Part shown: piece by piece, positions 48,201-58,979 of the stretch
Layout: the number at the start of each line of letters is the position of its first letter
How positions within the stretch are numbered: position 1 is the first letter of the stretch
Assembly (NCBI GenBank): GCA_028023455.1
Contig: JAQFVV010006221.1
Location: 10,468,825-10,532,824, forward strand
DNA length: 64,000 nt
DNA from: Epiperipatus broadwayi
Taxonomy: Eukaryota > Onychophora > Udeonychophora > Euonychophora > Peripatidae
Reading direction: 5' to 3'
Notes under the pieces: model-generated
Seen by the model: only the letters and a program-made list of their open reading frames with translations
The model's database searches: none
What the model was told of the DNA's origin: nothing
Program-made: the position numbers and the translations under genes

Positions 48201-50066
48201 AATTTAAAAATAAAAATAATTATTAATCCATTTAGTAAAATTTATAGAAAATAATTCTGGGTCTTTACTGTTCAGAATGAAAATTATTAAACTGTAATAT
48301 TAAAGAATTATTCCCATGAAGTTTATTCAATATTCTCTGAAGCATCACTATGTTCAATTTAACTTAAGTTATCCGGTAAACTTTTACACAATATTTGTAT
48401 TTTCATGGATCCATCCTTTATTTATCTACTATATGTTCATTTTTTTTATATAGGTTTTATTTCTTAATAAGTTCTTTTTGATTCTTGTAAAATATATATT
48501 TAAAAAAAATGTTTCCTTCAAAAAGGACTAAACATTCTATTTCTTTCATTATATTTTATGATAACTCATACGATATAAATATCTTATTCTTTTTTTAAAA
48601 AAAAACTCCTGGATAAGCTTATAAATAATGCGTCACAAATTTTTTTAGATGGCAAATAGTTTTCTGTTTAAGCTTTCAGCATAATGCCCAAATTATTTTT
48701 ATATGAGTTAGAATAATCCTCCGGTTGAGCATAAATAAAGCTGTATTATAATTTAAACATATTTTATTTCACAGTATATCCATCTCTATTGCGTAGTTTA
48801 GGTTAAACTTCAGATAAAATATTCCTGGCAAGTAACTTTTAAAAAACTAGAAAATCATTTCCACGAAGTTTCTAAATATATTATTTTTTTAAAACTCTCT
48901 TTTGCAAAATACTTTAAAATTATCAATTAGTTTTTTTGCAGATAAAGTTATAAGAAAGTACTAAAAAATTGACTAAAATAAAAATTTAAAAATACTATCT
49001 CTTTGATAGCTATAATTTACCTTTCTCTGGTTTCAATACATTATTAATCTCCCCTTATACCCCCATGCAATTCATATTTATAGTCTGTAAGAATACCTCA
49101 TTTGATTGGTTGATTCTTACTTTAACTTGAGAACAAATTTACATATTTTCAATTTATAGCAGAATTATATTTGAAAATAAAAAATTATGACGTAATGAAC
49201 CTAAAGCATTATTTAAAATATTACTTTTAAATAAATTATTATTTTATTAAAACTATTTAAACATTTAAAATAACTTTTAAAACAATTTTAATAACTTATT
49301 CCATTTATCTATTTTTATTTAAACAAAATATTTAATTTTTTTATTAACTGTATTCGTCTTTATTACATTATTTAAAACATTACATACGATAGTTAACTTA
49401 ATATTTATTATTATTTGCTAGGTGACAATTCCATCCAATTCTATAATATAACTTTTAAAATATTTTAAACTTTGTTATTGATTCAAACAAGTGTGTGTGT
49501 GAAAGTATATAGTATACAAGTCACATGATTAATAACTTTGACAGACGATTTTCAATCTATTTCTCTGTCCAGATTTATAAAATTGATACACTTATTATAT
49601 TATATAAAATAATTATAAAAAAATTTGGAAGAACAATTTAGAAAATATAGAATTAAATACAATTTTCACCATCATAAAGTTTATTTTTAAAATATATTAT
49701 ATTAATTTTGATTATTAAACATAGTTTATAAATTTAAATACTGTATAACATTTATTTATCTATACATTTAAAACTATTAAAATTGAGCTTATTAAACATA
49801 CTTTTAAATATTTATAGCTGAGTTATTTATTATGGCCAGCTTTTACAACCATATGAAACAATATTTTAAGCTTTACATAACTATTTTTTAAATAATTTGC
49901 TATAATTTTATATACTACGTATTTGCTTTAGCTTCAAATTATACTTTATAACATAATTGACAAACTATAATTAATAAATCAAAAGAACATATTCTAAAAT
50001 TTAAAATTTTTAGTAATTGACTGACATGGACTATTATTGTCCTATAGAAAAGGGCACAATATATAT
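45285..50066 (+). repeat. Noncoding 4.8-kb tandem unit 2
   Basis: Second copy of the preceding unit, ending in the same GGGCACAATATATATA motif at 50048-50066. Divergence is heavy outside conserved islands (about 70-85 percent identical by eye), so the duplication is old. Conserved islands such as CATAGGGCTTTGTTAACTA.GCTGAT at 47319 and ATGACGTAAT at 49188 may reflect function or chance. No ORF. Confidence 0.85.
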
Positions 50067-51256
50067 ATGGTGTCTATACTCTTTGATGATCAGAGATCTG
50101 GGAGTTCAAACTACCTTACTGGTATATGAGAGCCTTGCTAATAATTCAATTATGTTTCGAAAGAGAGAAATTAAACAGATTAATTGGAATTAAATATTTG
50201 ACATTTAAAAATAAAATTATACATACCCACACTAACATTTGTATATAGAGATATAAATTCATTTTCTCAGAATAAAATAACAAGATTTGATATTTTCTTC
50301 TGACAAAATGAATTTGAATCTCTATATATAAATGTTAATGCATGTATGTATAATTTTATTTTTAAATTTCAACATTAGAAGTAATTAACAACTAAAACTT
50401 CCTTGGTTAGATTATTAAAAGAGATGGAAGTGTACTTGATGAAATTAATCACAGGATTAAACTTGGAGAAAGTAACTTTTTATCCAGTTAAATTCAAACG
50501 AAAATCCGCTACATCTTGAGACAGCTACTATTACCACAAGATCAAACTACTCATTACAGAGGTAGGTAGATAGATTGATAATAATAGATGGGTGGATATT
50601 ATGAATGGAAATTGATATAAAAGGACGGATAGATGGATATGTAGATAGATATATAGGCAGACAGATAGATAGAAAATCATTGTTATTGTCAAATACAAAT
50701 GAATATGATTCAACAAATGGCATAGATCAATAAACAGCTGATCTTCTCAATCAAAAATACAAATACAGTATACACAAAAATTAAAATAAAAAAATTCACA
50801 TAATAAACAAAATATTTCAGTGCATATCGCTAGCTGAAAATTAAATAGAAAATATTCAAATCACTCTACCAAACGTTATAATATTTCAGCAAGCCCTCTA
50901 TAAATAAAGTCTGAACTTCAAACAATATATAAGCTATCAATAATGTGTTGCATAGGCAAGTTTAAATATGAATGGCTGGTCTCTCTTATTGCTGTTTTGT
51001 TAAAAAATTGATTTTTTTTCTTTCTTTCCCTCAAATATTATAAAGATATGTTTTTGTTATAAAATTACATTTTTATATTAATTATATATTTCAGTACAAA
51101 ATTATTTTCCTCCGTTAAAAAACAACAAAAAAAGCACACACACATTAAAAAAACTTTTACAATGATTACTCTGTGTATAACAATACTATGTTCAATAATA
51201 TATTTTTTATTTTAAAGTCTTTTTTCGTATGAAAGAAAAAAACATGATTAATAAGC
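50067..51256. other. Mixed noncoding sequence with a GATA-rich patch
   Basis: 50563-50675 has imperfect TAGATAGATAGA and related tetranucleotide repeats. A small inverted repeat joins ATACATAC...ATAAATTC (50216-50262) and GAATTTGAATCTCTATATATA (50307-50355). Contains one RTE fragment listed separately. Confidence 0.6.
50398..50482 (+). pseudogene. Tiny RTE reverse transcriptase fragment
   Basis: Translation gives FLG*IIKRDGSVLDEINHRIKLG, matching the YLGQIINTDGNIMEEINHSIKLG block after the catalytic region of copy 1. One stop; about 28 codons survive. Confidence 0.65.
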
Positions 51257-51265
51257 TAAAAATTA

Positions 51266-51704
51266 TTGTTTCAGTTATTACATTGTAGAGATGTCTGCCC
51301 ATCCTTGCATATGTATTTAATGGATTATGTCCTGTACATGTGGGGTTCAGATTGACCTTAGGGCAACATGGGTGTGACAAGAATCTTAGCCTCAGGGTGG
51401 CCTTCGAGCATTCCATCATCGATTTTCAATTGGATGGACGGTTGAAGAGTTGGAGTGTGTAGTAGATTAGAGACTGTCCATTAAAGTATGAAGATTGTCT
51501 ATCTTAATATATATCTGAGCACGTATAGTATATATGTGTGGGAGATGATAATCTGGTCCAACTGATGATTGCTGGTTTAGCATGAAATACGTATATTGGT
51601 GATTATTTATCTTTTCAGCATATATGTGCTTGAGTGTATCAGTGTTATTAGATAGAGTGGAGAGTGGTGGGTCATGTGAAAGTCTGTGCTCATATACCCT
51701 ATAT
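51266..51704 (+). repeat. Hammerhead repeat family H: single monomer
   Basis: One plus-strand monomer from TTATTGTTTCAGTTATTACATT to CTCATATACCCTATAT, without an inverted partner. Direct repeats TAAAAATTA at 51257-51265 and 51705-51713 (9 bp) may be its target duplication. It is the only solo copy seen here. Confidence 0.8.
51543..51612 (+). ncRNA. Type I hammerhead ribozyme, family H solo copy
   Basis: AGATGATAATCTGG, TCCAA, CTGATGA, TGCT/AGCA stem II, GAAA, ATAC/GTAT stem III, ATA triplet, TTGGT. Inner stem I has four pairs because A2.5 has become T. All invariant core bases present. Confidence 0.78.
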
Positions 51705-51713
51705 TAAAAATTA

Positions 51714-52496
51714 GAATAAACGTTAGTTTATTAGTATTTATATTGATATTTTAATTTAATATACCGGGTTTTTTTCAGCTCAAGTAATTTACAACTCAAT
51801 AATTCGTTGATAAATCATGTCCAAAGACTACATGTTATGACTACTAATTCTATTCAGTTCTGATTGATAGGATTGCTTTTATTACAACATCATCAAATTA
51901 CCCAGCGACCAGGCAACTCTTCGTTTTTATCAAGATTTATCAATCAGAATTGATCACCTGCAGAGAAAGTCACAGATGAATACTAATATCTTTGATGAGG
52001 ATGACAAAGAGATACTGCAAATCAGCTACTTCAAGGACAGACAAGTACCAGCACAATTTAACAATTTGATTCTACTAAGAAAACAAAGAATCATTTATTT
52101 TAAAAAAAGAAAAGAACACGAATTTAAAGGTTTCTCTTCTATTAAATTCAATCCAACACAGGCATACAGATAAAAAAAAAATAATTACTAATTTCTAATC
52201 TAAATAAGATGTAAATCTTATTTATTTGAAATCCATGAATGAGATTTAAATATTTTAAGAGTCTAAACTCTAATGTATTTATTATATACAAGTAAGTATT
52301 AATATTTTTTTTTTTTACATTAAAAGAGATTACGAAAACAAAAGTTCAAATAACGATAACAAAAATAATAAAAGAACAAAAAAATACGCGGAAAAAATAT
52401 CTCAAAAGAAATATAAAGTTGATTTATAATGAAAATTTATAAATAATTTAATTAATATAATTATAAACTAATTTATAATATATATAACTGAAATAC
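51714..52496. other. A+T-rich stretch with one weak ORF
   Basis: 51976-52173 encodes 65 codons starting MNTNIFDEDDKEILQISYFK, lysine-rich at the end. Upstream sequence to 51780 is less A+T-rich than its surroundings and has short open stretches, so an exon or gene fragment is possible. No family recognised; no splice sites could be confirmed. Confidence 0.3.
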
Positions 52497-52622
52497 TGGC
52501 TTATTATATACCTGGATCAATATATGTAATATATAGGGTATATAAGCACAGACTTTCACACGACCCGCCACTCTCCACTCTATCTCATAACACTGATACA
52601 CTTGAACACATATATGCCGAAA

Positions 52623-52692
52623 AGATAAATAATCATCAATATACGTGTTTCATGATAAACCAGCAATCATCAGTTGATCCAGATTAGCATCT
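52623..52692 (-). ncRNA. Type I hammerhead ribozyme with compensatory stem I change
   Basis: Minus strand: GATCAA, CTGATGA, TGCT/ATCA stem II (one mismatch), GAAA, CAC-GTA, TATA, TTGATG. Compared with the family sequence ACCAA/TTGGT, both sides of pair four changed (C-G to U-A), keeping the pairing ATCAA/TTGAT. This is covariation supporting the fold. Confidence 0.75.
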
Positions 52693-52797
52693 CTACACAT
52701 ATATGCAACAAGTGCTCAGATATATATTAAGATAGATCTTCATACTTTAAAGGACAGGCTTCAATCCACTCCACACTCCAACTCTTCAACTATGGAG

Positions 52798-52865
52798 GTG
52801 ATAATCTGGACCAACTGATGATTTCTGGTTTAGTATGAAATACCTACATTGGTGATTATTTATCT
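52798..52865 (+). ncRNA. Degenerate hammerhead, inverted arm
   Basis: GACCAACTGATGA and GAAATACC are intact, but stem II reads TTTCT/AGTAT and pairs poorly. Confidence 0.55.
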
Positions 52866-52951
52866 TTACGGCAAATATGTGTTCAAGTGTATCAGTGTTA
52901 TAAGATAGAGTGGAGAGTGGTGGATTGTGTGAAAGTCTGTGCTCATATACC

Positions 52952-52953
<2 letters not shown>

Positions 52954-53033
<80 letters not shown>
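52954..53033. repeat. (AT)n microsatellite, about 40 units
   Basis: Uninterrupted AT dinucleotide array directly after the repeat element. The long YIYIYI frames across it are artefacts. Confidence 0.97.
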
Positions 53034-53035
<2 letters not shown>

Positions 53036-53286
53036 GAATCAAATTGTATATATAAGCCTCATAGTTATAAAGGTTTGCATATCCTCCTATGATTCTGATT
53101 GAGATTAAGAGTAATCCTTATTATATATATTCACTGGAGCTGGTCAAATTAACTAGATGCAAGTTTTAGTTTTAATAATTTTTGAGAAGCAGTTGGCCAA
53201 ATTGGACTACTACAAAGTTAGTTATAATATTTTGTTGCAGCTTGTTGAAGCTTGCTACATTTGGTTTTAGTTGGCCAGAGTAGAAG
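53034..53286. other. Unique sequence, less A+T-rich toward its end
   Basis: No recognised family; leads into the weak ORF that follows. Confidence 0.5.
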
Positions 53287-53568
53287 TTGTTTCAGTGGAA
53301 TGACCATGGAATAATGAAAGGAGGGCAAGGGCAGATTCAGTTGTCTACTGGTTTCACTATGCTGAAGTTGATTCCTATGATGTCTGAGTCAACTTCTAAA
53401 GAGTCTAGGCTTCTTAAATTTGTTCTAGAAGATAGCTTCCCTGAAGTATGTCAATCCTGGAAAAAAGGGAACCAATTAAAGCCAAAAAATTACCTGAATT
53501 ATATCTCTATTAATTATGACAATCTTGGACTTGTCCCCATCAAGAGAAACCATCAATTGATGAAGTAA
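53287..53568 (+). CDS. Hypothetical ORF, 93 codons, possibly an exon or gene fragment
   Basis: This stretch (about 53150-53570) is visibly richer in G+C than its neighbours and uses mixed codons. The product starts MFQWNDHGIMKGGQGQIQLS, has no signal peptide or membrane segment, and includes MSESTSKESRLLKFVLEDSF, a moderately charged helix-like segment. I recognise no domain. The frame ends in a normal stop, and nothing nearby looks like a promoter or splice partner. It may be an exon, a retrogene scrap or chance. Low confidence. Confidence 0.22.
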   Translation: MFQWNDHGIMKGGQGQIQLSTGFTMLKLIPMMSESTSKESRLLKFVLEDSFPEVCQSWKKGNQLKPKNYLNYISINYDNLGLVPIKRNHQLMK

Positions 53569-55828
53569 TTACACATATGCTGTTGTGCTTATATGCAGAG
53601 AAGCACTGATGAAACATATATACAAAAGTGAGTTGTTTTTAAATAAGCCATTTAGAAGACATTTTGAAATTTTTATATTTAATTTAGAAATGTATATAAT
53701 TAAAAGAAACGTGTGATAGTAATATATAATATAGAACAGTATTGTTTTACATCATTTAAACTCTATATTTTTTAAAAAAGAGTAATGCAAATAAATAATT
53801 CTGCTTGGATTAGAAAATCTAGGAGTCAGAATTAGCATTTAAAAGATATTTTAAAATCTTTTAGAGAAATTTAAAGAATAGATGATTCTAAAATCATTAT
53901 AATTAAAAAAAAATCTGTAACAATCATACATATATAAAGAGCATAATTCCAAATCATTTAAAATATGGATATTTTAAAAGATAAAAAGTAAATTTTGCTT
54001 GAATGAAATGATTGATTTATAGATACTTCTAAAAATCCAAAATCTTTTAGAATAGAAAAAAAAAAAGTTTTTTATAGTATATATATTTTTAAAGGTATTT
54101 ATGATTGACTGAGAATAATCTGATTAAAAAAAAACTTTTAACCTGTCACAAATTGACTATATTTTTTAAAAGAAAAAGAGAGGGCTATAATAAAATTTAA
54201 TAGCTAATTCAAATTATATTTTATATATTACACATGCATATGTGAATTTTATATATTCTTAATGTATTTTAACTAAGGAATTAATTACAGAAAGTATATT
54301 TTGAATAACTTATTATTGTAACAAATTAAAATATATAATATAAACATCAATGTGCACACACATTCCTATGTGCACAACATATGTCAAGAATAATTATGTA
54401 TTATAAAATTAATGATTTTATTTTGATCAAGTTAAATATATGTAATAGATGTCAGTGTGTGAATACATGCACATACATATATATAAAATTTTAATCTTTT
54501 ATTGTATTTAAATGTCAATTGAAATATATTCATGTAATAATAAAATAGAATCTGTGCATCTATATTCATGTGTTATATATTGGAACATATATGTAAATCA
54601 CAATGTAAGAAAATGAATTTTAATTTTGTTAACACATATATGCAAAATTTAATCATTTTTCTATATTATTAAATGTCAATTCAAACATGTTTATTTTATA
54701 TCAAGCCACATGCCTGTGTGCTGAATGGGTTTTAGGTAAACCTAGTGTAATATATATGTAAACCATAATAATAATTTGAATTTTGTAAATTAATCATGTA
54801 AGTCACAATGTGATAATTTTTATTATTATTGTATGTTAATCAAAATCGAAGGCTTAATTGATATGTGTATAGCTTTATTCTAAAGACCTTAATATCATTT
54901 TTTATTGTTGTAAATAAGCTTGTATTCAATTGTTAAAAATTGTATTACATCATTTGTTGGTCACCATAACAGTACTTGAACTTGTGTTCTTCTAAACTAG
55001 GATTTGAGCATAGCAGTCTGATATATTAAATGGGGATGTATATTAGTGCTTTTGAGCATCCAGTAATTATTAATCATCATCAATGCATAACATTATAGTC
55101 TTTAAAGCCCATGCACTACATTTTATTTAGTTGTTTTATTAGAATCTAAGTTTATAAATGGCCAGTACATTAATAATAGTAAGTGTCCAGAGCATTGATG
55201 ATGATCAGCATGTTTTAATATTCCATCACTGTTTTAATGGTTGTGTATTCTGATGGATTAGCACTTACCTTGTGCATCTACATTATGCTTAAATAAATTG
55301 CCCAAGCTGGCAAAGGCTCAATAGTTAGCCTGGTCTACTGGAAACCCATTTCAAATCCAATCACAAGATTGACTATTGATTCATATTTCAAATCCAGCCA
55401 CAAGATGGACTGTTGATTTATTTTATTGTTAATCATTCATGATGATGAATGGTTTTTTTTAGTAGTAGTAGTAGTATTTATTTTTTATATTGATAATGCT
55501 GTTTGATGGTTAGTTAATCATGGTTGCTCTAACTTTTCTCTCTCAGACATATCTTGATCTCATACTCTCTTATAATCTCTTTGCAATATATACAATTTCT
55601 TATATATATATATATTGATATTAAACATTACTTTAATATCTCAATATCTCCTACAATACTATCATACTTTATTTCTTTTCTATTTTATCTCATTATTTAA
55701 TTTAAAATTATTTGAAATATTTGCCATCACCCCAGGGGGAACCATCTGTTCTCCCCATCCTGTTACAATTCATATATATATATATAGCCATTATATATGT
55801 TGTTTTTGTTATTTTTTATAATTTATAT
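53569..55828. other. A+T-rich noncoding stretch
   Basis: Contains a tandem pair near 55348-55420 (CATTTCAAATCCAATCACAA and ATTTCAAATCCAGCCACAA), an AGT triplet run near 55461-55475, and AT runs near 55600 and 55775. No supported gene. Confidence 0.5.
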
Positions 55829-55847
55829 AAAAAAACATAATGGACTT

Positions 55848-55956
55848 GTCAAGTGCTGTTAGCCGAGAGGTCATCGCGGCCGCCTTGCAAGCAAGTATTT
55901 GGTTGCAGATGGTTGTGGGTTCACATCCTGGCCGGTGCTATGACACATGAAAAAAA
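55848..55956 (+). mobile_element. tRNA-derived SINE (family S1), plus strand, clean target duplication
   Basis: GTTAGCCGAGAGGTCATCGC carries the A-box, GGTTCACATCC the B-box, and the unit ends GCTATGACACATG and poly-A. The same ACATAATGGACTT, preceded by A's, occurs on both sides (55834-55847 and 55962-55975). The duplication marks exact borders. Pol III transcription from the internal promoter and mobilisation by a LINE are the known behaviour of such elements. Confidence 0.9.
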
Positions 55957-56044
55957 AAAAAAACATAATGGACTTTATTATGTTTCATATACCCTAAATA
56001 TTAGATAATTAACAAACTAAAAACGATTGATTAATACAATATTC

Positions 56045-56574
56045 AAGCAACCCACCACTCTCCAGTCTATCTAATAACACTGATACACTCAAGCACATAT
56101 ATGCTGAAAGGATAAATAATCACCAATATACAATGTATTTAATGGATTATGTCCTGTACATGTGGGGTTCAGATTGACCTTAGGTCAACATGGGTGTGAC
56201 AAGAATCTCGGCCTCAGGATGGCCTTCGTGCATTCCCTCATCAGATTTTCAATTGGATGTATGGTTGAGGAGTCAGAGTGTGTAGTAGATTGGAGCTTGT
56301 CCATTAAAGTATGAAGATTGTCTATCTTAATATATATCTGAGCACTTACAGTATATATGTGTGGGAGATGATAAACTGGACCAACTGATGATTGCTGGTT
56401 TAGCATGAAATACGTACCTTGGTGATTATTTATCTTTTCAACATATATGTGCTTGAGTGTATAAGTGTTATTAGATAGACTGGAGAGTGGTGGGTTGTGT
56501 GAAAGTCTGTGCTCATATACCCTATATATTACATATATAGACGCAGGTGTATATATAATAAGCCTGTGTTTCAG
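56045..56574. repeat. Hammerhead repeat family H: short minus arm plus long plus-strand monomer
   Basis: A minus-strand arm of about 85 bp (56045-56130) is joined to a nearly complete plus-strand monomer (56132-56574) ending GCCTGTGTTTCAG. Exact 14-bp direct repeats TTAATACAATATTC at 56031-56044 and 56575-56588 flank the pair. The left arm is truncated before the hammerhead core. Confidence 0.88.
56366..56435 (+). ncRNA. Hammerhead, family H, altered cleavage triplet
   Basis: Core CTGATGA, TGCT/AGCA stem II, GAAATACGTACC, TTGGT: the U before the cleavage site has become C, so this copy should not cut even though the fold is intact. Confidence 0.7.
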
Positions 56575-56588
56575 TTAATACAATATTC

Positions 56589-57086
56589 GTAAAATAAGTA
56601 ATTATAAAAACGTTATTGTTATAGATTCAAATTTGGTTGGCAGAAAGTTTTTAAAAAAGTCAATATAACTGTAGTATAATTTTGAACTTAGAAATAACAA
56701 GAGCAAAACATAAATTTTCTACTTCAATCTAAATTAAAGAACAAAAGTAAAAACATTTTAACTATGTGAAGTTTTCCCATTAAAGTTATATTGGATCTAA
56801 ATTATGATAGGTATATTTAATTATTTAAAAATTTCATACTAAAGATTATCCACCTGTTTAAAAATATTATATACTTCTTTTTAATAAAAATCGTTTTATA
56901 TTAATGCGAAAAAATATTTATATAGAATTTAAATTTAAAATTTCATAATATTTATTGTACTGGGTATATACTTTCGACTCTTTCCAATCATATTTATGAT
57001 CAATCTGCTAAGAACATTAATTTTTTGCTGATTTAAATGCTATTAGTTTTTTAATTCATTATATATTCATTTTGTGTAATGAACCA
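56589..57086. other. A+T-rich noncoding stretch
   Basis: No recognisable feature. Confidence 0.5.
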
Positions 57087-57101
57087 CACCTCTTTTATTT
57101 T

Positions 57102-57209
57102 TTTCCATGTGTCGTAGCATCGGCCGAGAGGTGAACCCGCAACAACCGTCTGCAACCAATTGCTTACTTGCAAGGCGGCTACGCTTACCTCTCGGCTAAC
57201 AACACTTGA
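57102..57209 (-). mobile_element. tRNA-derived SINE (family S1), clean target duplication
   Basis: Minus strand: GTTAGCCGAGAGGTAAGCG A-box, GCGGGTTCACCTCTCGG B-box, terminal GCTACGACACATGG plus A's. The 15-bp direct repeat CACCTCTTTTATTTT lies at 57087-57101 and 57210-57224. Confidence 0.9.
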
Positions 57210-57224
57210 CACCTCTTTTATTTT

Positions 57225-58323
57225 ATGTTTGAAATTGTTTCTTTTTTCGCACATACACGGACACAGCTATGGCCATGTTCTCTCGTGATTATGAAAGACA
57301 GATGAATTAAATGCTTCAGGCTTAATCTTAGATTTTTTATACATTAATGCATGTTGAATCCTCGTAGTTCTAAGATTTGCTCTAATCTTACCATAATATA
57401 CATATGGACAGTCTTTTTGGCTGCGGTTTGCAATTTAAATTAATTATCTTATTGTGCTTAACGTTGTAGTAGTACTATATCTTCAAAGAAACTGTCATAG
57501 TACGAAACATCTCTTAAGCTTTTAATTATATCAAGATGACCTATTGCAAAAAATTTTATTATCAAATTAAGTTCATTGCTTTTGCAAAGATATTTGTTAT
57601 TGGTTTAGATTATTATTATTAAAGAAGATCCAATATGGAATTCATTCTATAGCTTTATATACATTAATTATTTAACCGCTCATTTATTACTTATTAAATT
57701 TATAAAGAATTCAGAAAATAACCTATTTAAATTAAATACTTGCATACCATGATAACGCAGCTTTTATCAAAGAAAGAGTGCATTTAAAGCAATTGCACAA
57801 CTATTTTATTTTTAGAATGATATGAGCAGTTTTTTTTTATCTATTCACAAGCCACATCTTTTAACAACTTATTGAGAATTCAGTAAGATGAAAATCAAGT
57901 TAATATTTATCTAGTTGGATCAATAGTTTTTTTTCTTCTAATTTTTGAGAATTAAATTCTCTTTTTTTCAATTATGATAAAACAAAATGTGTTTCTTATC
58001 TTTTCTTTCAAAACTTAGATGTAAAAAGTGGAACCAATGTTTTTTTAAAAAAAAAAAAAATCTCAATAGTTTATCTCTATTTATCTTTTCATCGATATCT
58101 TTATCCATTTTATTTTATTACTAATATTTTTATTGGCAACAATACTTTAGCAAATTGTCATTCGTCCCATTTTTGATAATCAAAGTTTTTAACTTATATA
58201 TCAGTCATTTTGCTTTTCAATCTTAAAAAAGATATGAGCTTTTTAAATGCTAATAATAGATGTTTTCCAAATATTTTCCCCCTTTTTTTTTATCACTTTT
58301 AGCTTAAGAAATAGAATTAAAAT
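57225..58323. other. A+T-rich noncoding stretch
   Basis: Poly-A and poly-T tracts (for example near 58040); no gene recognised. Confidence 0.5.
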
Positions 58324-58331
58324 GAGTACTT

Positions 58332-58451
58332 GGTTTTATTTTTTATTTTTTCTATTTTTTTCCATATGTCAAATGCGTTGACCGGGAAGCGAACAAGGGT
58401 CAACTGTTTGGAAGGCAGCTATGCTAACCACTAGGCCACCAACGCATTGAC
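58332..58451 (-). mobile_element. tRNA-derived SINE, divergent member with valine/glycine-like A-box
   Basis: Minus strand: TTGGTGGCCTAGTGGTTAGC is a classic tRNA 5' half with A-box; GTTCGCTTCCCGGTCAACGC holds the B-box region; the end TGACATATGG plus an A-rich tail is shared with family S1. A GAGTACTT repeat (58324-58331 and 58452-58459) is a likely short target duplication. The different tRNA head with the same tail suggests a SINE subfamily with a swapped or diverged head. Confidence 0.75.
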
Positions 58452-58459
58452 GAGTACTT

Positions 58460-58979
58460 TATTATTTTATTTTATTTTTGGATGTTTTTATTTTTCATTA
58501 TAGATATAACAGTATTAAAGCCATGCATTCTGAATAACTAACCATAGAAGAAAATATAAAATAAATAGCTTCAATAACATTCGAGCTATATAATTAAAAA
58601 AAAAAATGAAATCAACAAAAAAATGAATTATAAAATTTAAAAAATCACTCTCATTTACCAATATTGAGTCCACTAATATGTTTGTTTCTATGTGTTAATG
58701 TTTTAACCTGAAAAAGATCTGAAATGATTTTCTTTTTTTATTAAAAGAATAAAATAATATTTGATCTTGTTTTAAATATTTATTTTAATGTAATATTTGT
58801 AACAAAATTATTTATACACAGTTAACAATTTTAAAATTCGAAAAATAAATAAATCATAATTGCCGAATAAAGACATATAGAAATCAGAAGACTGCTGCTT
58901 ATGGATAAAATGGCATTCCAAATTATTGCCTAAATTCATTTTATTCAGTTCACTATCATCTTCATTATTATTTTCAATC
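58460..58979. other. A+T-rich noncoding stretch
   Basis: No recognisable feature. Confidence 0.5.

Larger units (their letters stand above)
52497..52953. repeat. Hammerhead repeat family H: truncated inverted pair
   Basis: A minus-strand arm (52497-52790) beginning ACTGGCTTATTATATACC is followed by an inverted plus-strand arm (about 52793-52953) ending CTCATATACCC. The arms are truncated at different points, so they do not pair over their whole length. The right end runs into an AT array. Confidence 0.8.

Noticed and set aside
40000-50066. LTR retrotransposon made of two long direct repeats
   Set aside because: The repeated unit is itself 4.4-4.8 kb with no internal coding region between copies, no primer binding site or polypurine tract recognised, and no TG...CA ends.
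52887-53102. ORFs rich in YIYIYI
   Set aside because: Translation of the AT microsatellite joined to the family H repeat end; no coding meaning.
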